Below, in pieces: positions 39,500-51,906 of a stretch of 64,000 nt of DNA. Origin of the DNA: Paragonimus westermani (taxonomy: Eukaryota; Platyhelminthes; Trematoda; Plagiorchiida; Troglotrematidae); NCBI GenBank assembly GCA_008508345.1, contig QNGE01000404.1:113225-177224 (forward strand). The letters run 5' to 3'. Each line of letters starts with the position of its first letter. Position 1 is the first letter of the stretch. A program made the position numbers and the translations under genes. The notes under the pieces were generated by a model, which did no database searches, was not told the origin of the DNA, and saw only the letters and a program-made list of their open reading frames with translations.

Positions 39500-39625
39500 A
39501 CGTGATAGTTCGATGGTGGTTAATGTGAGATGACTGGTGAAATGGTCAACATGGCTGCCTCAAAAAAACCTAGAGTGGTGTTAAAATCCTGATAGTAACG
39601 ACGGTAGGTGTTACATGTGTATCTT
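39500..39625 (+). repeat. Decayed hammerhead SINE fragment (tRNA-like head)
   Basis: TAATGTGAGATGACTGGTGA and ATGGTCAACATGGCTGCCTC (39541-39560) follow the family's TAATGTGAGGTCATTGGCGC and GTGGTTAACACGGTTGCCTC. A weak B-box relic, GTGTTAAAATCC, follows at about 39580. The ribozyme part is not recognisable. Confidence 0.55.
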
Positions 39626-41319
39626 AAAATAGTTCAGTGACTTGTGCTGATACGGGCGTGATGCAAAGCTTATGGGAATTCGACACTTATAGCCAAATGA
39701 AGGAAATGCTCAGCTTACGTCAACTAAACGCCTTGCTAATTACCAGCAATTAACCGATATAACCGATTTTCTTCCGTGACCACATTGCTAGTGATTAGTA
39801 AGATATTCTTTAACCACCCCAAGTAAAACTGTACCGCATGGTCGCCGCGCTCGTTTTCACTCATTTGCTGGTTGATTAAAGTGTGTGCTCATAGTACAAC
39901 GTTTTCATATGTCCACATACAGTCAAGAAGACGCCAATATACTTCCTTGCTCGATAAGCCTACTTCCTTCATTGTGATGATGCTGAGGTTAGAGTGGACC
40001 AAGAGGACAATCGATATGCTTCGGAGTGGATACCATGTTTAAGTTAGTTGACTGGTTTTGCGTTTGTTGGATGACCTCTGATTATTACGATTAAACAAAA
40101 GGACACACTCAACATTAACAATTGATATCGACCAGAAAAGGCTAACGTAATACGGGAAGTCTTTCAGATTTTGTTTGATTAACTGAAGAAACTGATTATA
40201 GGCTGGATTTCGTGAGACCCGCAATTTACAGCACGGACTTACTTGAAATAGAAATTTTCTGTACTGCTTGACAGCTATACATTTTTAGCAAATTTAATGA
40301 CAATCATGTAACCGCTGAAGGGCCACTGAGGTGTGATAGATAAAGCGTTTAACGAGTGAAAATGAGATAAGAATTGACGGAATAAGGCAGGCGTTGAAAC
40401 GACAAGCAATGAATCTTGTAGCAGACTGACAAATGATTAGTTAGATGCAGAAACCGTACGAGTTCCACTCACTCTATCAGGTGGTTTAGAAGTAAATTTC
40501 AATTCGAAAACTGCCACCTATTTGGGTTTCTGTTCGTAGTTGTTCATGAGTTGGACTACGTAGTGTAGACCCAAAGTGCCTGGCAATAACATGCTTCTTG
40601 TATAGACGTGCCATACACTAGTCTTTTCTCCGAATTTTTGATACAAAGTTATTACTTGTAAGCATGAGATGACAAAACCAAATGTTTAGTCCCACAATTA
40701 TGTTGTTGTTATTCAGGAGTTGAGAAGCCAAGTTTATTGGTGCACAACAGTATTAAAGAAATCACAGTCTGTCATTGGCTGATCGTATTAGCACATTCAG
40801 AGTCATGAACTGTATGTTGATTTGTGCGATACGCAACAAACAAATTGGCGAATACCGGAAGGCACGACATTTAGACCGTTTGTCCAGTCCTGATGTTGTA
40901 TCTTTAACGCGATATTTATATTGGCCGTTTGTCAGATCTTCTGTTGTGCCAGGGTTTGGACAAGCGGTGAATCTAGTGGATTTTCACCACAATGATATCG
41001 GTGGTATATTCATTAAAACAGGAAACTGAGTTTCCACAGGTTTGCTGGTTAACGGATTAGCGTACGTGAAGATTACTTGCTTAAAAAAGTATGAAATGAG
41101 AGTCACACAGCTGGGATAACTGGAAGCATTTTGGAATGTACGGGAATCTCATGGTCACCATAAGTTACCCGTGGTTAGTGCCATGGACGTTACTATAGCT
41201 TCTTCTAGCACAAACCGTCATCTTTAAAATTTCCGTCAACATCACTATTCTCCAATAAACTTGACTGTCGTGAAGTGAGCATCACTCGCACTTGAGCTCA
41301 TTCTAACGTGGCTCACATT

Positions 41320-41460
41320 CAGCGGGTTCCGGAAAGACGTGCTAGATTCTTGGTTCATTTTTCTAAGAGCTTGCCAATAGTGCACATCCTTGCCAGGGTC
41401 AGGATTACAACGTTGGCCACATTTCCAGGAGGCTAGTGATCTGACCAATGCACGGTCGAT
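41320..41460 (-). repeat. Decayed hammerhead SINE fragment with dead ribozyme
   Basis: On the minus strand the order is an A-box relic (ATTGGTCAGATCACTAGCCTC), CCAACGTTGTAATCCTGACC at the B box, then GGCAAGGATGTGCACTATTG. Past that lie GCAAGCTCTTAGA and TCTAGCAC, where the ribozyme core, stem II and stem I should be. CTGACGA has become TTGGCAA and GAAAC has become GAACC, so cleavage is not expected. Confidence 0.6.
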
Positions 41461-41789
41461 TTCAAACCAGTCAAGAACGATTTGCTGTAGGTAACTGTTT
41501 AGCCACGCGACTGTCAGCGAATTATATCGAAAAACAACGAAAGCGGCGAAGCACCTCAAGAAGTTGGTACTTTCAACTTGGTTGCGATGAAACAGGTTAC
41601 AGTTCATCAGCGCCTGTGGTACTGATAGACACGACCAGGAGTTTTGTAGGTCACCAGTTTGCAGCTTCAGACCTTTCACTGCGGTACTTCGAATATATTG
41701 TGGTCCTTGGATGGACATTCAAGAGTAGTGGATCGATTACTTGAGAACGTGTACTTGGTCGGTTCCTTCAAAGCTATATCCGCAGGTAA

Positions 41790-42125
41790 ACTGGAGCAGT
41801 GAAGACACTGAACAAACCGGATGATTACTGTATATGTTAATTTTTCTTGTGGAACCAGTTATGTTGGTGGCGTGATCGGAAGCTTATTTGAGCATGTTCG
41901 TTAATATCGCTCAGGCTTACTCTATACTAGCTTAATGAGGCCAATCAACACCGCCGTAATATTGAACCTTATGGATTCTAATCCCCCTGTTGATTTGATA
42001 GAGGCAGTATGTTCAACCTACCAAGCTGAAATCATCCAGTCAAAGATAGAGAACAACAGGATTCAGTCAGGGTCGTTTGAATTCCCCTCTACAACTTGCC
42101 TGTTTTATTCCAGTAATCATATACT
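41790..42125 (+). pseudogene. Penelope-like GIY-YIG endonuclease fragment
   Basis: With two early stops and a frame kept from about 41935, the translation reads VYVNFSCGTSYVGG, then LFEHVR, then NTAVILNLMDSNPPVDL and YQAEIIQSKIE. These correspond to the GIY (VYV), YIG (YVG) and downstream arginine-helix and H-L-x-D-x-N-H segments of Penelope-like endonucleases. The element's RT is not seen upstream and the C-terminal NPxLCxQK segment is missing or scrambled. It lies within the 16-kb intron, next to a hammerhead SINE relic. Confidence 0.6.
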
Positions 42126-45100
42126 CCACGTTTTGGAATTATTTTGATCAACTTTCCACCCCCTAAACCTGTAGAAATCTGTTCAAGTGATTTATTGATT
42201 GTATCTTGAAACTGATTTGAATGATCTCTTTAACCAACCGTCCTGTTTATCTCAATCATGTTTCTCTCGTGATCTTGTGAAATAAATGTGATAATGAATT
42301 TCTGAAAACGAGTTTGTTAGCCACACTGCATTTTTGATTACTACGCCAGGAATGTGTTCACGTTAAATGGTTGCTGTCAATCAGTTCCCAGTTGTGCAGC
42401 AATCTGAGATAGAATTCCTGAAAAGTATTGGCGTTTACATGTTACAAATTTTTATACGGATATTTCTTTTTACCAAACAACAAGCCGTTTTATTAAGAAA
42501 CCCATATGCTGAAAGTCTTATCACAAATACACCCATTTTATGAGGTATTTGAACCAGTTTTGGCTGGTTCATCAATATTGATAATGATGTGAACAGATCT
42601 GGGATCGTTTGCTTCCAAATGCTGTACTCAGTATTTGTTTTGAAATAGTGTAACATTCTATGAGCGTTTATAAGTTTTGCCCTATGCGAACAGCTGGTAG
42701 ATGCAGCAAATATATCTTCGATATGGGCTTCATTAGTTCCGGTATTAGCAATGTGACTCATTCCGGTACAATCTCCGATAAGTTTCAGTGACCATTTTAT
42801 GGTTGTTCGGATGCCTGCTATTACCAATAACTGGTCGTTTTTCCAAACATGATAACTGTTAGACTGCTGATCAGATGGTTTTAGTACCGCTGGCTGCCAA
42901 ATGAACATTTTCGGAGATGAATCAACTAATTGATTCTATTGTGCTACCTGTAGGCTTACCACAACCAGAAACAGTATGATGTTTTTAGTTCTGAAAAGGC
43001 AATGAAAGCATTACAAAATATCTCGCAGCATCTTTATTAACTACACGTAAACTTTATCAATATCTGTGAGAAAATGCACTCACTATGCCAACTGCACGAA
43101 TCGTATCGGCGAGTGTTTTACAAACTGGTGGAAACGAATAGCAAGAAATGTACGATCGCATGGCAGTTAATGTGAATTTTGTGGGGTGGCTGGTGTAGGA
43201 GAGTTCAAGCGATTTAATGTGCTTGTTATTAGTAATCTTAAGTTTTCTATGTTGAATGGGTGCTTTCTTAAGCGAAAGACTCATTACTCCAGTCTATTCG
43301 ACTAACTTTCTGAAGCAAACGAGAGTTGAGCTAGCAAAAAGAAAGGCAGTTAGATTTATAGTCCTTGACATGCTTTTTCATGTTGTACACAAAGTTTACT
43401 TACTCCCTATTGCATTCGACTAAGCGTTTTTCCTATTTTCGAACTTCGAATGTTGTAATTCTTCAAATGTTCCCACACTTTTGAGTAATGTGCCAGAATA
43501 CTGCCAATGCACTTGAGTTGAGCAGATGTCACACTTTGCTGTGAAGAGAAGTCCCGCTTTATAAGCTCACAAAGACAGTCTGAAGGAGCATCATGAACAT
43601 GTGCTACTGTGTTCACTGATCTTTTGGTGACGTGATAAGTCAAGTGCTCTGCGAAATCAAAGCAATCACCTCGACTGGGAGACGTCTGTTCGTCAAAAGA
43701 GACTATCAACCAAATCGACAGACTCCGCGCATGTATACATGTGTATAATGAAGTCTTTCATCCTCCGGATGCACGGTGGAACGCCGTTTGCTAATAATAA
43801 CACAACTAGACGAGTTTGAATCACCATGGTGATGACTGGTTAGAGTTTCCGAAAACATAGACTAGACAACGTGGTTTAATTTGAACAAAAGTGAATGCTA
43901 AGTAATCAACTTTGCAGCGTAATAAACAAAGGAATCGTTGACGCGGCTGTTGTTCCATGCAGTGAGATGTCTGGGACATCAATCCGCTTGCGGCTGTATC
44001 ATTTTCACGCTTGTTAAACCTTTCAGTCAGACACGACCTCCCAACCTCTCATTCGGTAGCCATGACCTACGACAAGATGTTGCACCTTAGACTCAAAGAA
44101 TTCATAGAGAGAAATTTACATCTATCAGTCGGATAAGGGGGTTGAGCGAGCGGCGTTTTCCAACTGAAATGTCCTTTCCAGCAGGTGATGATTAGAGACA
44201 TTTTTTCAAAAAGACAGCATCATTTTCAATAAAGTGGATATCAGGATAAGGTCAACGCCTTCAAATCGGGATGGAAAGGCTGTTTGTAAAGATAATCGCA
44301 AATACGCGCATAACGGTACGCATTATGCGACTTGTCAAAGTTATATATGGGTTGACTAGTTTTTTATCATTTCCAGCTAGTTTGTTTTGAACCTAGCTCC
44401 CACACTAGTGACGAATCAACCCAACAGGAAGGTGTGCCAAGAAGGAATGAATACAGAAGTTTTCATCACTTATGCTGGTATGTTAGGTCAGTTGCTCCCA
44501 AGAAGTCACCAGATAAGGCGGGATTACAACTCTGCATTTGGCTGATGAACCCACTGGCACTACTAAATTAGGGACGAACACTGTTAGTGGTTAGCAACAC
44601 GGGTACGATAATACTAGGGTTGGCAGTTTATCAGCAAATTAAGTGTTTAACTTCACTGTCATCTTTCAGTCTGAGCGTTCACTGGTCACTTAGTATGTCA
44701 CTTAATATGTTTTGTTTTGGACACGTTCGGCTTTTAAAAATCTTCTTCAAATGATATTAAGCTTACATGATGCGATTAAGTGTTCAGAGTAAAGCGTCTA
44801 GGTTGACGATGTTTGGCAGTCAAACATTTGAACTTTTGTTTGCAGTCGTCATTAGATTAACCACACTTTGCATACTGAACTTTGCTCAGTCTGGTTGCTT
44901 CCCGCTTGTTTGGGATAATTCGTAGACCAGCAAGGTTGAAAGTTTGTACACGCACAGATTCACTCAAGCCGCTCTACCCAGCTATCATAAAGCGACCGTT
45001 GATCAAGAACGATATCTGTCAAACACACTGAGAGGACCGATGTAGATCATGAGCCTGGGCAACATACCCGCCGATACGACCTTGTAGATTATGCAAGTCA

Positions 45101-45285
45101 GGCGTATTGACGACCTACTTCGCCAGGTTTTTTAACCATCTAGGTCATTCATTTGTCGAAGTGGTGTGCAAAATGTCAGATATGTATGCCCACATCTCAC
45201 GAGCACACCCACTAGGTGGGGTTGACATACGTGTTTCAGTTATTCAGTTAGAATTTCCAACCAACCTATTTCGACAGTAAGCAAT

Positions 45286-45355
45286 TAATTCGAGTGCTGC
45301 TCATATTGGATCTGGTCACGACCGTGATTTAGACTCCGGTCCATGTTCATCTAAA
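45286..45355 (-). repeat. Decayed hammerhead SINE fragment (B-box region)
   Basis: The plus-strand run GTCACGACCGTGATTTAGAC (45316-45335) then TCCGGTCCATG matches CCACGGCCGGGATTTGGACT then CCGGCCATTCC of the intact copies. To its left CGAGTGCTGCTCATATTGGAT matches the ribozyme 5' side. No usable core remains. Confidence 0.5.
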
Positions 45356-48300
45356 GCGAACAGATAACCAATATCAACTTGACCTTACAGTGGGCGGGAT
45401 CAAATTATCCTGTTTAGCCACATATTTTCGTTGAAGTAGACTGATTGCTGCAGTGGATGGCCTTGCAGTTGAAATTTTTTTATCGAATTGAAATCACGAA
45501 GGTTCCCCTACTTACCGGAAGTTGTTTAAACCGTGTGTGATTTGTAGGAGATTTAGTTATCTTGTGAGAGAATGAGCGAGGTTTTCACTCGTGATCACAA
45601 CAGTGGAGGTGAACTACTGATATGATCTAACAGGGACAAAACTCGAACTGAATGATTCTTTCCAAAAGGGGTCCTTTAAAAAAGTTATGTGAACACGAAA
45701 TATCCAGTCGACTATGAACGAGTTCTAATTAGCCATTTCGTGACTGCCTAAATCTCGCGAATGATGGCTTGACCCAAACCAACTCTCTTCTCGTCGATCA
45801 AAACCTATTAATTTGGTATTTCAACCATTATGCTTTTTCTAACTTTTGTAAATATAATGATATATTGATAATCTCCTGGAACATGCGGGTTTTTTTATCT
45901 CTACTCTTTAATAACCCCATGGATTTCATCAGTGTCATCAAGTTTTTTTGCGGTAAATCACGGACTATCTGGACAGTGCTTTTAACAGGGCATTTTGAAT
46001 AAGTCACTCGTCTTACTGATGTCCAAATGCCTTTGTGAACACTGACTGCTGCTACGTATGCTTAGGATAGCTGACTGGATATCATGATACGATATACCTG
46101 GAATGCTTTCGGCTGTAAGTTACGTCGCTAATCTTAATTTGGCATAGTCCCCGTTATTGATGGCTGGTCCTTAAATATTCGGGTTAACGAAACTACAAAT
46201 TTATGTGGTTTGTCAGTTTACTTTGTCACTAAACGCTCGAAGTCGCATAAAAGTCTAAATTTGCCATCACAAGAGAAAGTCAACTTTGCCTCATGTTGTA
46301 AGGATTAGCCCCAGTGAAACGATCCGTGAAGCAATAAGGCAACGCATTATGCAAACGATAAAGCCTTACAATCAAAGATTGATAATATCAAGATCACTAG
46401 CTGAGGGCCCGAGATCTGCAAACCTCCTGCACTCTACAAATGAAGCCATCCAGGCAACGGGAGAACTGTTTAAGTATGACATTAGCCTTAAACATGACGA
46501 CAGATACAGGAGTTCAAAGCACCATAAGTTATGTCAAAACCAAACACACCGTTCTGTTATACAGGTGTAAAATTCGTATACAATGCAAGATTTAGTTGTA
46601 AGTATGCTCGTCCATTCTATTCAAGATACAGTATACTGGCGGTCGCGTTATTCAGCCCTAATCAGTTTACAGCAAAAAGGGGAATGTTGGCGTACTGTAC
46701 AATACAGCTCGTTACGAAAGGCATCGTTTGTTTCAAAAAGCAACAAGGTTGACATATATTACAGCTTACCGATTTAATGGTTGTTTTTTATAAAACCGGT
46801 AAGTAATTATTTCACTCAATTATAACGGCATTCTCTGATACAAAGTGCAAGACTGTGTTTAATGTTCTGTGAACGGGCCAGATTTTTGAGTGCTTTCTAT
46901 AGCAAGTTCTACATCATCATCCTTCTAAACTGATTATCCAATCATTTCCCTACATACAGCTTTCATCAGTTCACACACATCATCTTCAATAACTTGCGAA
47001 CAGTGGACGTGTGCACGAACCTTGATAATCAAGATATCAAGTGGACGCCTGCCTACCGGTTTGCAATGTAACTGCCTCAAGTTCTTAACAACCCTGTGAT
47101 TCCTTAGGTGAATCTACGAGGTTGTGTTTAACCCGTATAAAACTGTGGGCAATCCGTAAAAACAATTTTTATCATGGAGAATAAAATTGTTGGCTGTGTA
47201 AACCATCTTAAGCCTGTCAGACGGATTTTTGACGAGCCATTTAGTTCCAGGGGGTTTTGATCGATTTAACCTCTGGTCACGGATTGGAGTGTAATAGTGT
47301 TTTCCATTATACAACATTCAAAGCTAATTGCTGCTTCCAGCTTTCGAAAGACTTTCGGTGAAGATCATTTTTGAAAGACTGGCAAGGCTTGACTTTTCCT
47401 TTTGTCAGAACACATCGTTGCCTGTGTTGCAGGGAAAAATGAGGATTCGTTTGACTCTATTCGATTACCTGAGGGGCACTTGAGCCGCTTCCAAAACAGG
47501 CAATTAGAGCGGATTGAAAATAAGCTGTACATTTACAGTGGTCCTCGGAAATTTGAGAATTTTTCAGCAGTAGCGTAGTCTGGGACGAACGGAAACAAAT
47601 TAGGAGAAAAACAAGATGCGAGGTGGTCTGCATCTATCCGGCAGCGCTCTAAAACGTACCCTACAGAAAAATATGGAATCTTCGAGAACTTTCAGCTGTA
47701 ATGAAATGTTTGTGAATGGAACAACAATCAACACAGACCAATCGGTAAGAGAGGGCGAATGTGCGTTTTGCACAGTTATATGCACCACTGAGGGAAGTGA
47801 ACCAATTGCATGTCAGGCTGTCTCCAAAGGGCATACGGAGCAAGCGAACATAAGTTTGTACATGCGACTCTGATGTATTAAAAGCTATAGGGATTTCTAC
47901 CTAGGCCTGCTTCGAAAACATGGGCTTGGAGTGGGCAGCCTCCTCTCACGTAACCGGAGGTAGCGACTTACGAGCATGTCCATATGGCTTTGTTTGTCTC
48001 ACACACGAGGTCACGCTTACATACACAAAAGACTCAATAACATGAAGTTTTACACCTAAATTGTTTCCAGGTTATAGAGATAAACTTAAACGGAGTCTGC
48101 ATTTTCTGACAGCCGTATTGAGGCAAGCATGTTTTGTGATGAAATTCGTAAATCACAAAGTTTGTGATGAATACTGAACCCACGCAAGTAGGGCGCAAAA
48201 AATGGGTAACCCGGATATCTGCGAATCGAACTGCCATTTACTTAGCCCGAGAACAACGTTCGTCGAGTGAGTGGTATCACTGTACCTCTTGCTAGGTTAG

Positions 48301-49409
48301 TGAGTTTTTGTAATGTGAAAACCTTGAAGATTAAGAAGCGAAAGGTGTTGGAATGCAGTGAAGATAAAAGTCCCTTGCAGACGAGGACTGGAGTTAGGGA
48401 ATTTCATCAGGGAATCGGTAAACATGACCAAGCATTCCGGAATGACTGTATTGTAGACAAGCGTACGAGAAGCTATGTGTGATTCCTACCCTTACGGAGT
48501 TGTGAACTTCGCGGAACATGCTTAATTGTAACGGGAACGTTGACCATGAAGCCGTTCATGTTATGCGGAAAATGAAGTGGTATCATATAACTTGAGCGTT
48601 TGGGCAGATTTGTTTCTGACTAAACTATAGGTTGCCCGATATAACCGATGAACAACTTACCAACTACCCTGCTACCATTCGAACATTATCAGTCAGTCAA
48701 GTTAAAACCAAAGATGTTCTTCCGGCCTGGTGTGTAATGTTTGTGAGGCTAACTGTTTTTGTCTACTGATACCGAATCAGTTCATTCTAAGTGAAAGTTT
48801 ACAGGCTGAGAGCACATAATATTTGACAGTGTGATAGACGATTTCCAGTTAGAAGTGGGCATTCCGTATTTCGTCGTATAGTGCACAAACTCGTCATCTT
48901 ACGGTCCACTGTAGCTAGGTGATATTTATTTTGAGGCGTTCTGGCTGAAGGGCAAATGCTGCAGAATAACACAATCGAAAGTTGTATATGAAATTTAGTT
49001 CAGTGAGTAGAGTGTTTTTAACAGAAACGTTCGATTTACTAATCGGAGGACGCAGGTGCACACAAGTTAGCCAAGAGAAAACCAATACGGAATTGTGCTT
49101 ACTTTCACCGAGTTTGACAGTGAAACGTTAACAATTAAAAAACCTGTCACAATGCATAGTTGAGCGCTAGCAACCGCCTGTTGTCTTCAAATTCATGCAT
49201 ACTTTCGAGCTGAAGTGCATCACATCACAAATTTCAAACGATTGTTGGTGCACTTTTCTCAGGACAACAATCCTGAGAAAGGCCACCCGAGATGATTGAA
49301 ACATAGAGTAGTACAACTTGCTCGTAACGTTGTGTTATTTTCAATCTGTTCATCAACAACCTAATCTGTTGCTGGGTTACCTATTAATGCCGCTTCTTTT
49401 ACTTAATAA

Positions 49410-49700
49410 TGTGATCGATGACATGAAATGGCTTCGCAACGGTTCGATAAAGCCCATTGCCAGTACAATCGGTTCCCACTTAGATGACACCGGTCACCAA
49501 ATTGAGCCAGATGAAGCCTTTTGAGTTACCTACAAGGTTCATCAATCCCACTCCAGAGCTGTTAGGTTGTGACTGTTATCAACGGTCGAGGCTGTTGCCA
49601 TCAGACTCTACAACCCGTCTGTGTGCCCAAAAACAGTTCGTGCAAACCCTACATCTCCCTTGGCCAACTATTTCACAGCCACTTGAAACTCAAGCAAGCG
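49410..49700 (+). pseudogene. Penelope-like GIY-YIG endonuclease, C-terminal fragment
   Basis: Plus-strand reading gives MKWLRNGSIKPIAS, SHLDDTGHQIEPDEAF, a stop, VTYKVHQSHSRAVRL, another stop, LLSTVEAVAIRLYNPS, a frameshift, and CAQKQFVQTLHLPWP. The order (EH-type helix, H-L-x-x-T-G-H, AEA-like helix, NPSLCxQK, PW) is that of the Penelope-like element at 5.0 kb, so both belong to one family. Two stops and a frameshift make it inactive. Its GIY and YIG motifs would lie just upstream and are not recognised. Confidence 0.7.
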
Positions 49701-50824
49701 TGAAACTCTTGACATCGACGACTGCCTATCTCACGGCCGGCACGAGTAACAGTGTGACACATTCACCAACACTCCCACCTCCCTCCAATAGACTGTCATC
49801 CGCCCCATGCCTATGATATTAATGACCCATTTGACTTGCTCCAGTTTTTTCTTACATGAAACGCATGTACCCTACGTAATTGCAAAAGCCCGATGAGAAT
49901 GACCGAAAACAGCAGTTCGCAAAACTGACTGATTATGAATCCCATGGGAATCCGGAAACGATATTAAAACAGTCGAACACAAACATTATAGTACGATATA
50001 ACACATAACTCGCATTGCATAATGCGGCTTAAATAGGTAGCTTTTTAACACGACTTGCCGAGTCTTTGTGGTCAACTTCTGTTTATCACTTCCTGTCTCA
50101 AATTTAAATTACGCCTAACAGATAGATGATGACTCCACTAGGATGACTAACATTAGTATGGAATAGTTTAAAAATACTTCTGTTTTCTCACTTTCATGGA
50201 GGTTAACACCACGGAAAAATTTACCCTTGATATATTGTTGCGATCGGCCATGTTATGTATTTTGTCATAGTTTATGAAAACATTCAACCTTCAGTACACT
50301 ATGGACACTTTCACAGCTAATAAAGTTGTTCTGTTCAGCTGAACAGAGAGCGCTGAAGATGATGCTACTTAACCAAGAATCCATTCGGCAGCTTATTACC
50401 TGGTTAGCCAAATTATGGTCATGGTTTGCTATAATTTTTTGGCTCAAGCTATTTCGTATGTTCCGAAAAGTTTTTGTGTGAATTATCTGCTATGGTAATG
50501 TGTCGTCAGTGGTCACTTTCGTGGGGTATATATTATACCAGTACAAAGAATGCACTAGTTACACCGTCGTTAGTTACATACGACTTTGACATAAACGTTC
50601 GGGCGTGTCTTGTTTGAAGAGCAATATCGTTCATCTTATTACGAAACGAAACTGCATCAGAACTGACTAGTTTCAGATATGTAGATTGGCAGACTTGTTT
50701 CATGTGGCCTTTTCTAAGTTTCGAATGGAAGTTCATATGAACGGACAGTTTAGAGTCCTGTTTGCGAATTTTTGCATATTTATATCATTCAAACTTTAAA
50801 TGAGGTGCAGTTACCAGAACTTAC

Positions 50825-51248
50825 AGTAAAAATCAAATTTTCCAGCGCTGATTTCTCGTTTGAGCTACCATCCGAAATTAAGTTGGAATCTGTGTGTCCA
50901 ATGCAGACTGTGTTGGGATTGAGTAATCTTGACCACGTTGACCGATCGTATTGTTCGTTAATCGCTTCCTGACAAGCACACACAGGGTGACCGTAACTGT
51001 AGGGTTCGTAGACCGATACAGGCAAGTCATAATCATGCATCAAAAGATTTGTGCTTTGTGTGGAAAACAACCTGTCCACGTTGGCCTGAACTCCATCCAC
51101 AACCTCTTCCTCCTCCACCTCCTCCTCGCCCTCTTCGTCTTCCTCAGCCTCGTCTAGTTTGTTCTCAACTTCATCAATCTCTTCCTCTGGGTCCAATTCG
51201 ACGATATCCAACAGACCGGAAACACTGGAGGAGTAGATCGTTTCAGAG
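50825..51248 (-). CDS. PDZRN3/PDZRN4-like E3 ligase, acidic linker and first half of PDZ2
   Basis: This internal exon of 424 bp has acceptor CCTCTGAATTTCAG ending at 51249 and donor ACT|GTAAGT. Its first base completes a codon and it ends in phase 0, the same phase in which the PDZ exon at 34561 opens. Early residues read VSGLLDIVELDPEEEIDEVE, followed by a run of about 20 mostly Glu/Asp residues. This resembles in position and charge the acidic linker between PDZ1 and PDZ2 of PDZRN3. The end, TVCIGH...LENLIFT, can supply PDZ strands 2 and 3, and splicing gives LENLIFT|IETNSVA. The usual GLGL peptide-binding loop is not obvious, and about 15 extra residues separate the two strands. No start codon is expected. 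Confidence 0.65.
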
Positions 51249-51276
51249 CTGAAATTCAGAGGTATTACCTTATGAA

Positions 51277-51863
51277 NNNNNNNNNNNNNNNNNNNNNNNN
51301 NNNNNNNNNNNNNNNNNNNNNNNNNNNNNNNNNNNNNNNNNNNNNNNNNNNNNNNNNNNNNNNNNNNNNNNNNNNNNNNNNNNNNNNNNNNNNNNNNNNN
51401 NNNNNNNNNNNNNNNNNNNNNNNNNNNNNNNNNNNNNNNNNNNNNNNNNNNNNNNNNNNNNNNNNNNNNNNNNNNNNNNNNNNNNNNNNNNNNNNNNNNN
51501 NNNNNNNNNNNNNNNNNNNNNNNNNNNNNNNNNNNNNNNNNNNNNNNNNNNNNNNNNNNNNNNNNNNNNNNNNNNNNNNNNNNNNNNNNNNNNNNNNNNN
51601 NNNNNNNNNNNNNNNNNNNNNNNNNNNNNNNNNNNNNNNNNNNNNNNNNNNNNNNNNNNNNNNNNNNNNNNNNNNNNNNNNNNNNNNNNNNNNNNNNNNN
51701 NNNNNNNNNNNNNNNNNNNNNNNNNNNNNNNNNNNNNNNNNNNNNNNNNNNNNNNNNNNNNNNNNNNNNNNNNNNNNNNNNNNNNNNNNNNNNNNNNNNN
51801 NNNNNNNNNNNNNNNNNNNNNNNNNNNNNNNNNNNNNNNNNNNNNNNNNNNNNNNNNNNNNNN
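51277..51863. other. Assembly gap (587 N)
   Basis: Unknown bases begin 28 bases beyond the acidic exon's acceptor and end at a (TA)n tract. Open frames reported through it are meaningless. The gap probably reflects collapsed simple repeat and could hide sequence of any length. Confidence 1.

Positions 51864-51904
<41 letters not shown>
51864..51904. repeat. (TA)n microsatellite abutting the gap
   Basis: A perfect TA tract of 41 bases directly adjoins the N run, so its true length is unknown. Confidence 0.95.

Positions 51905-51906
<2 letters not shown>

Larger units (their letters stand above)
34562..50824 (-). other. Intron of the PDZRN-like gene (16.3 kb) with nested repeats
   Basis: It runs from donor ACT|GTAAGT (50824-50819) to acceptor CCGACAG (34568-34562), both phase 0. 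It splits the PDZ domain between its second and third strands. It contains four decayed hammerhead SINEs (36.7, 39.5, 41.4, 45.3 kb), two Penelope-like endonuclease fragments (41.8 and 49.4 kb) and a possible CR1-type endonuclease scrap (39.2 kb). Apart from these I see no supported feature; the 157-codon open frames at 41.2-41.7 and 42.4-42.9 kb are treated as chance. Confidence 0.55.

Noticed and set aside
41245..41718. 157-codon minus-strand open frame
   Set aside because: Its middle is the hammerhead SINE relic read through in frame, so the frame is fortuitous.
42435..42908. 157-codon minus-strand open frame
   Set aside because: No recognised domain, no convincing splice sites, and about one frame of this length is expected by chance.
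46286..46570. 94-codon plus-strand open frame rich in polar residues
   Set aside because: Not recognised, no start context or splice support, within chance length.
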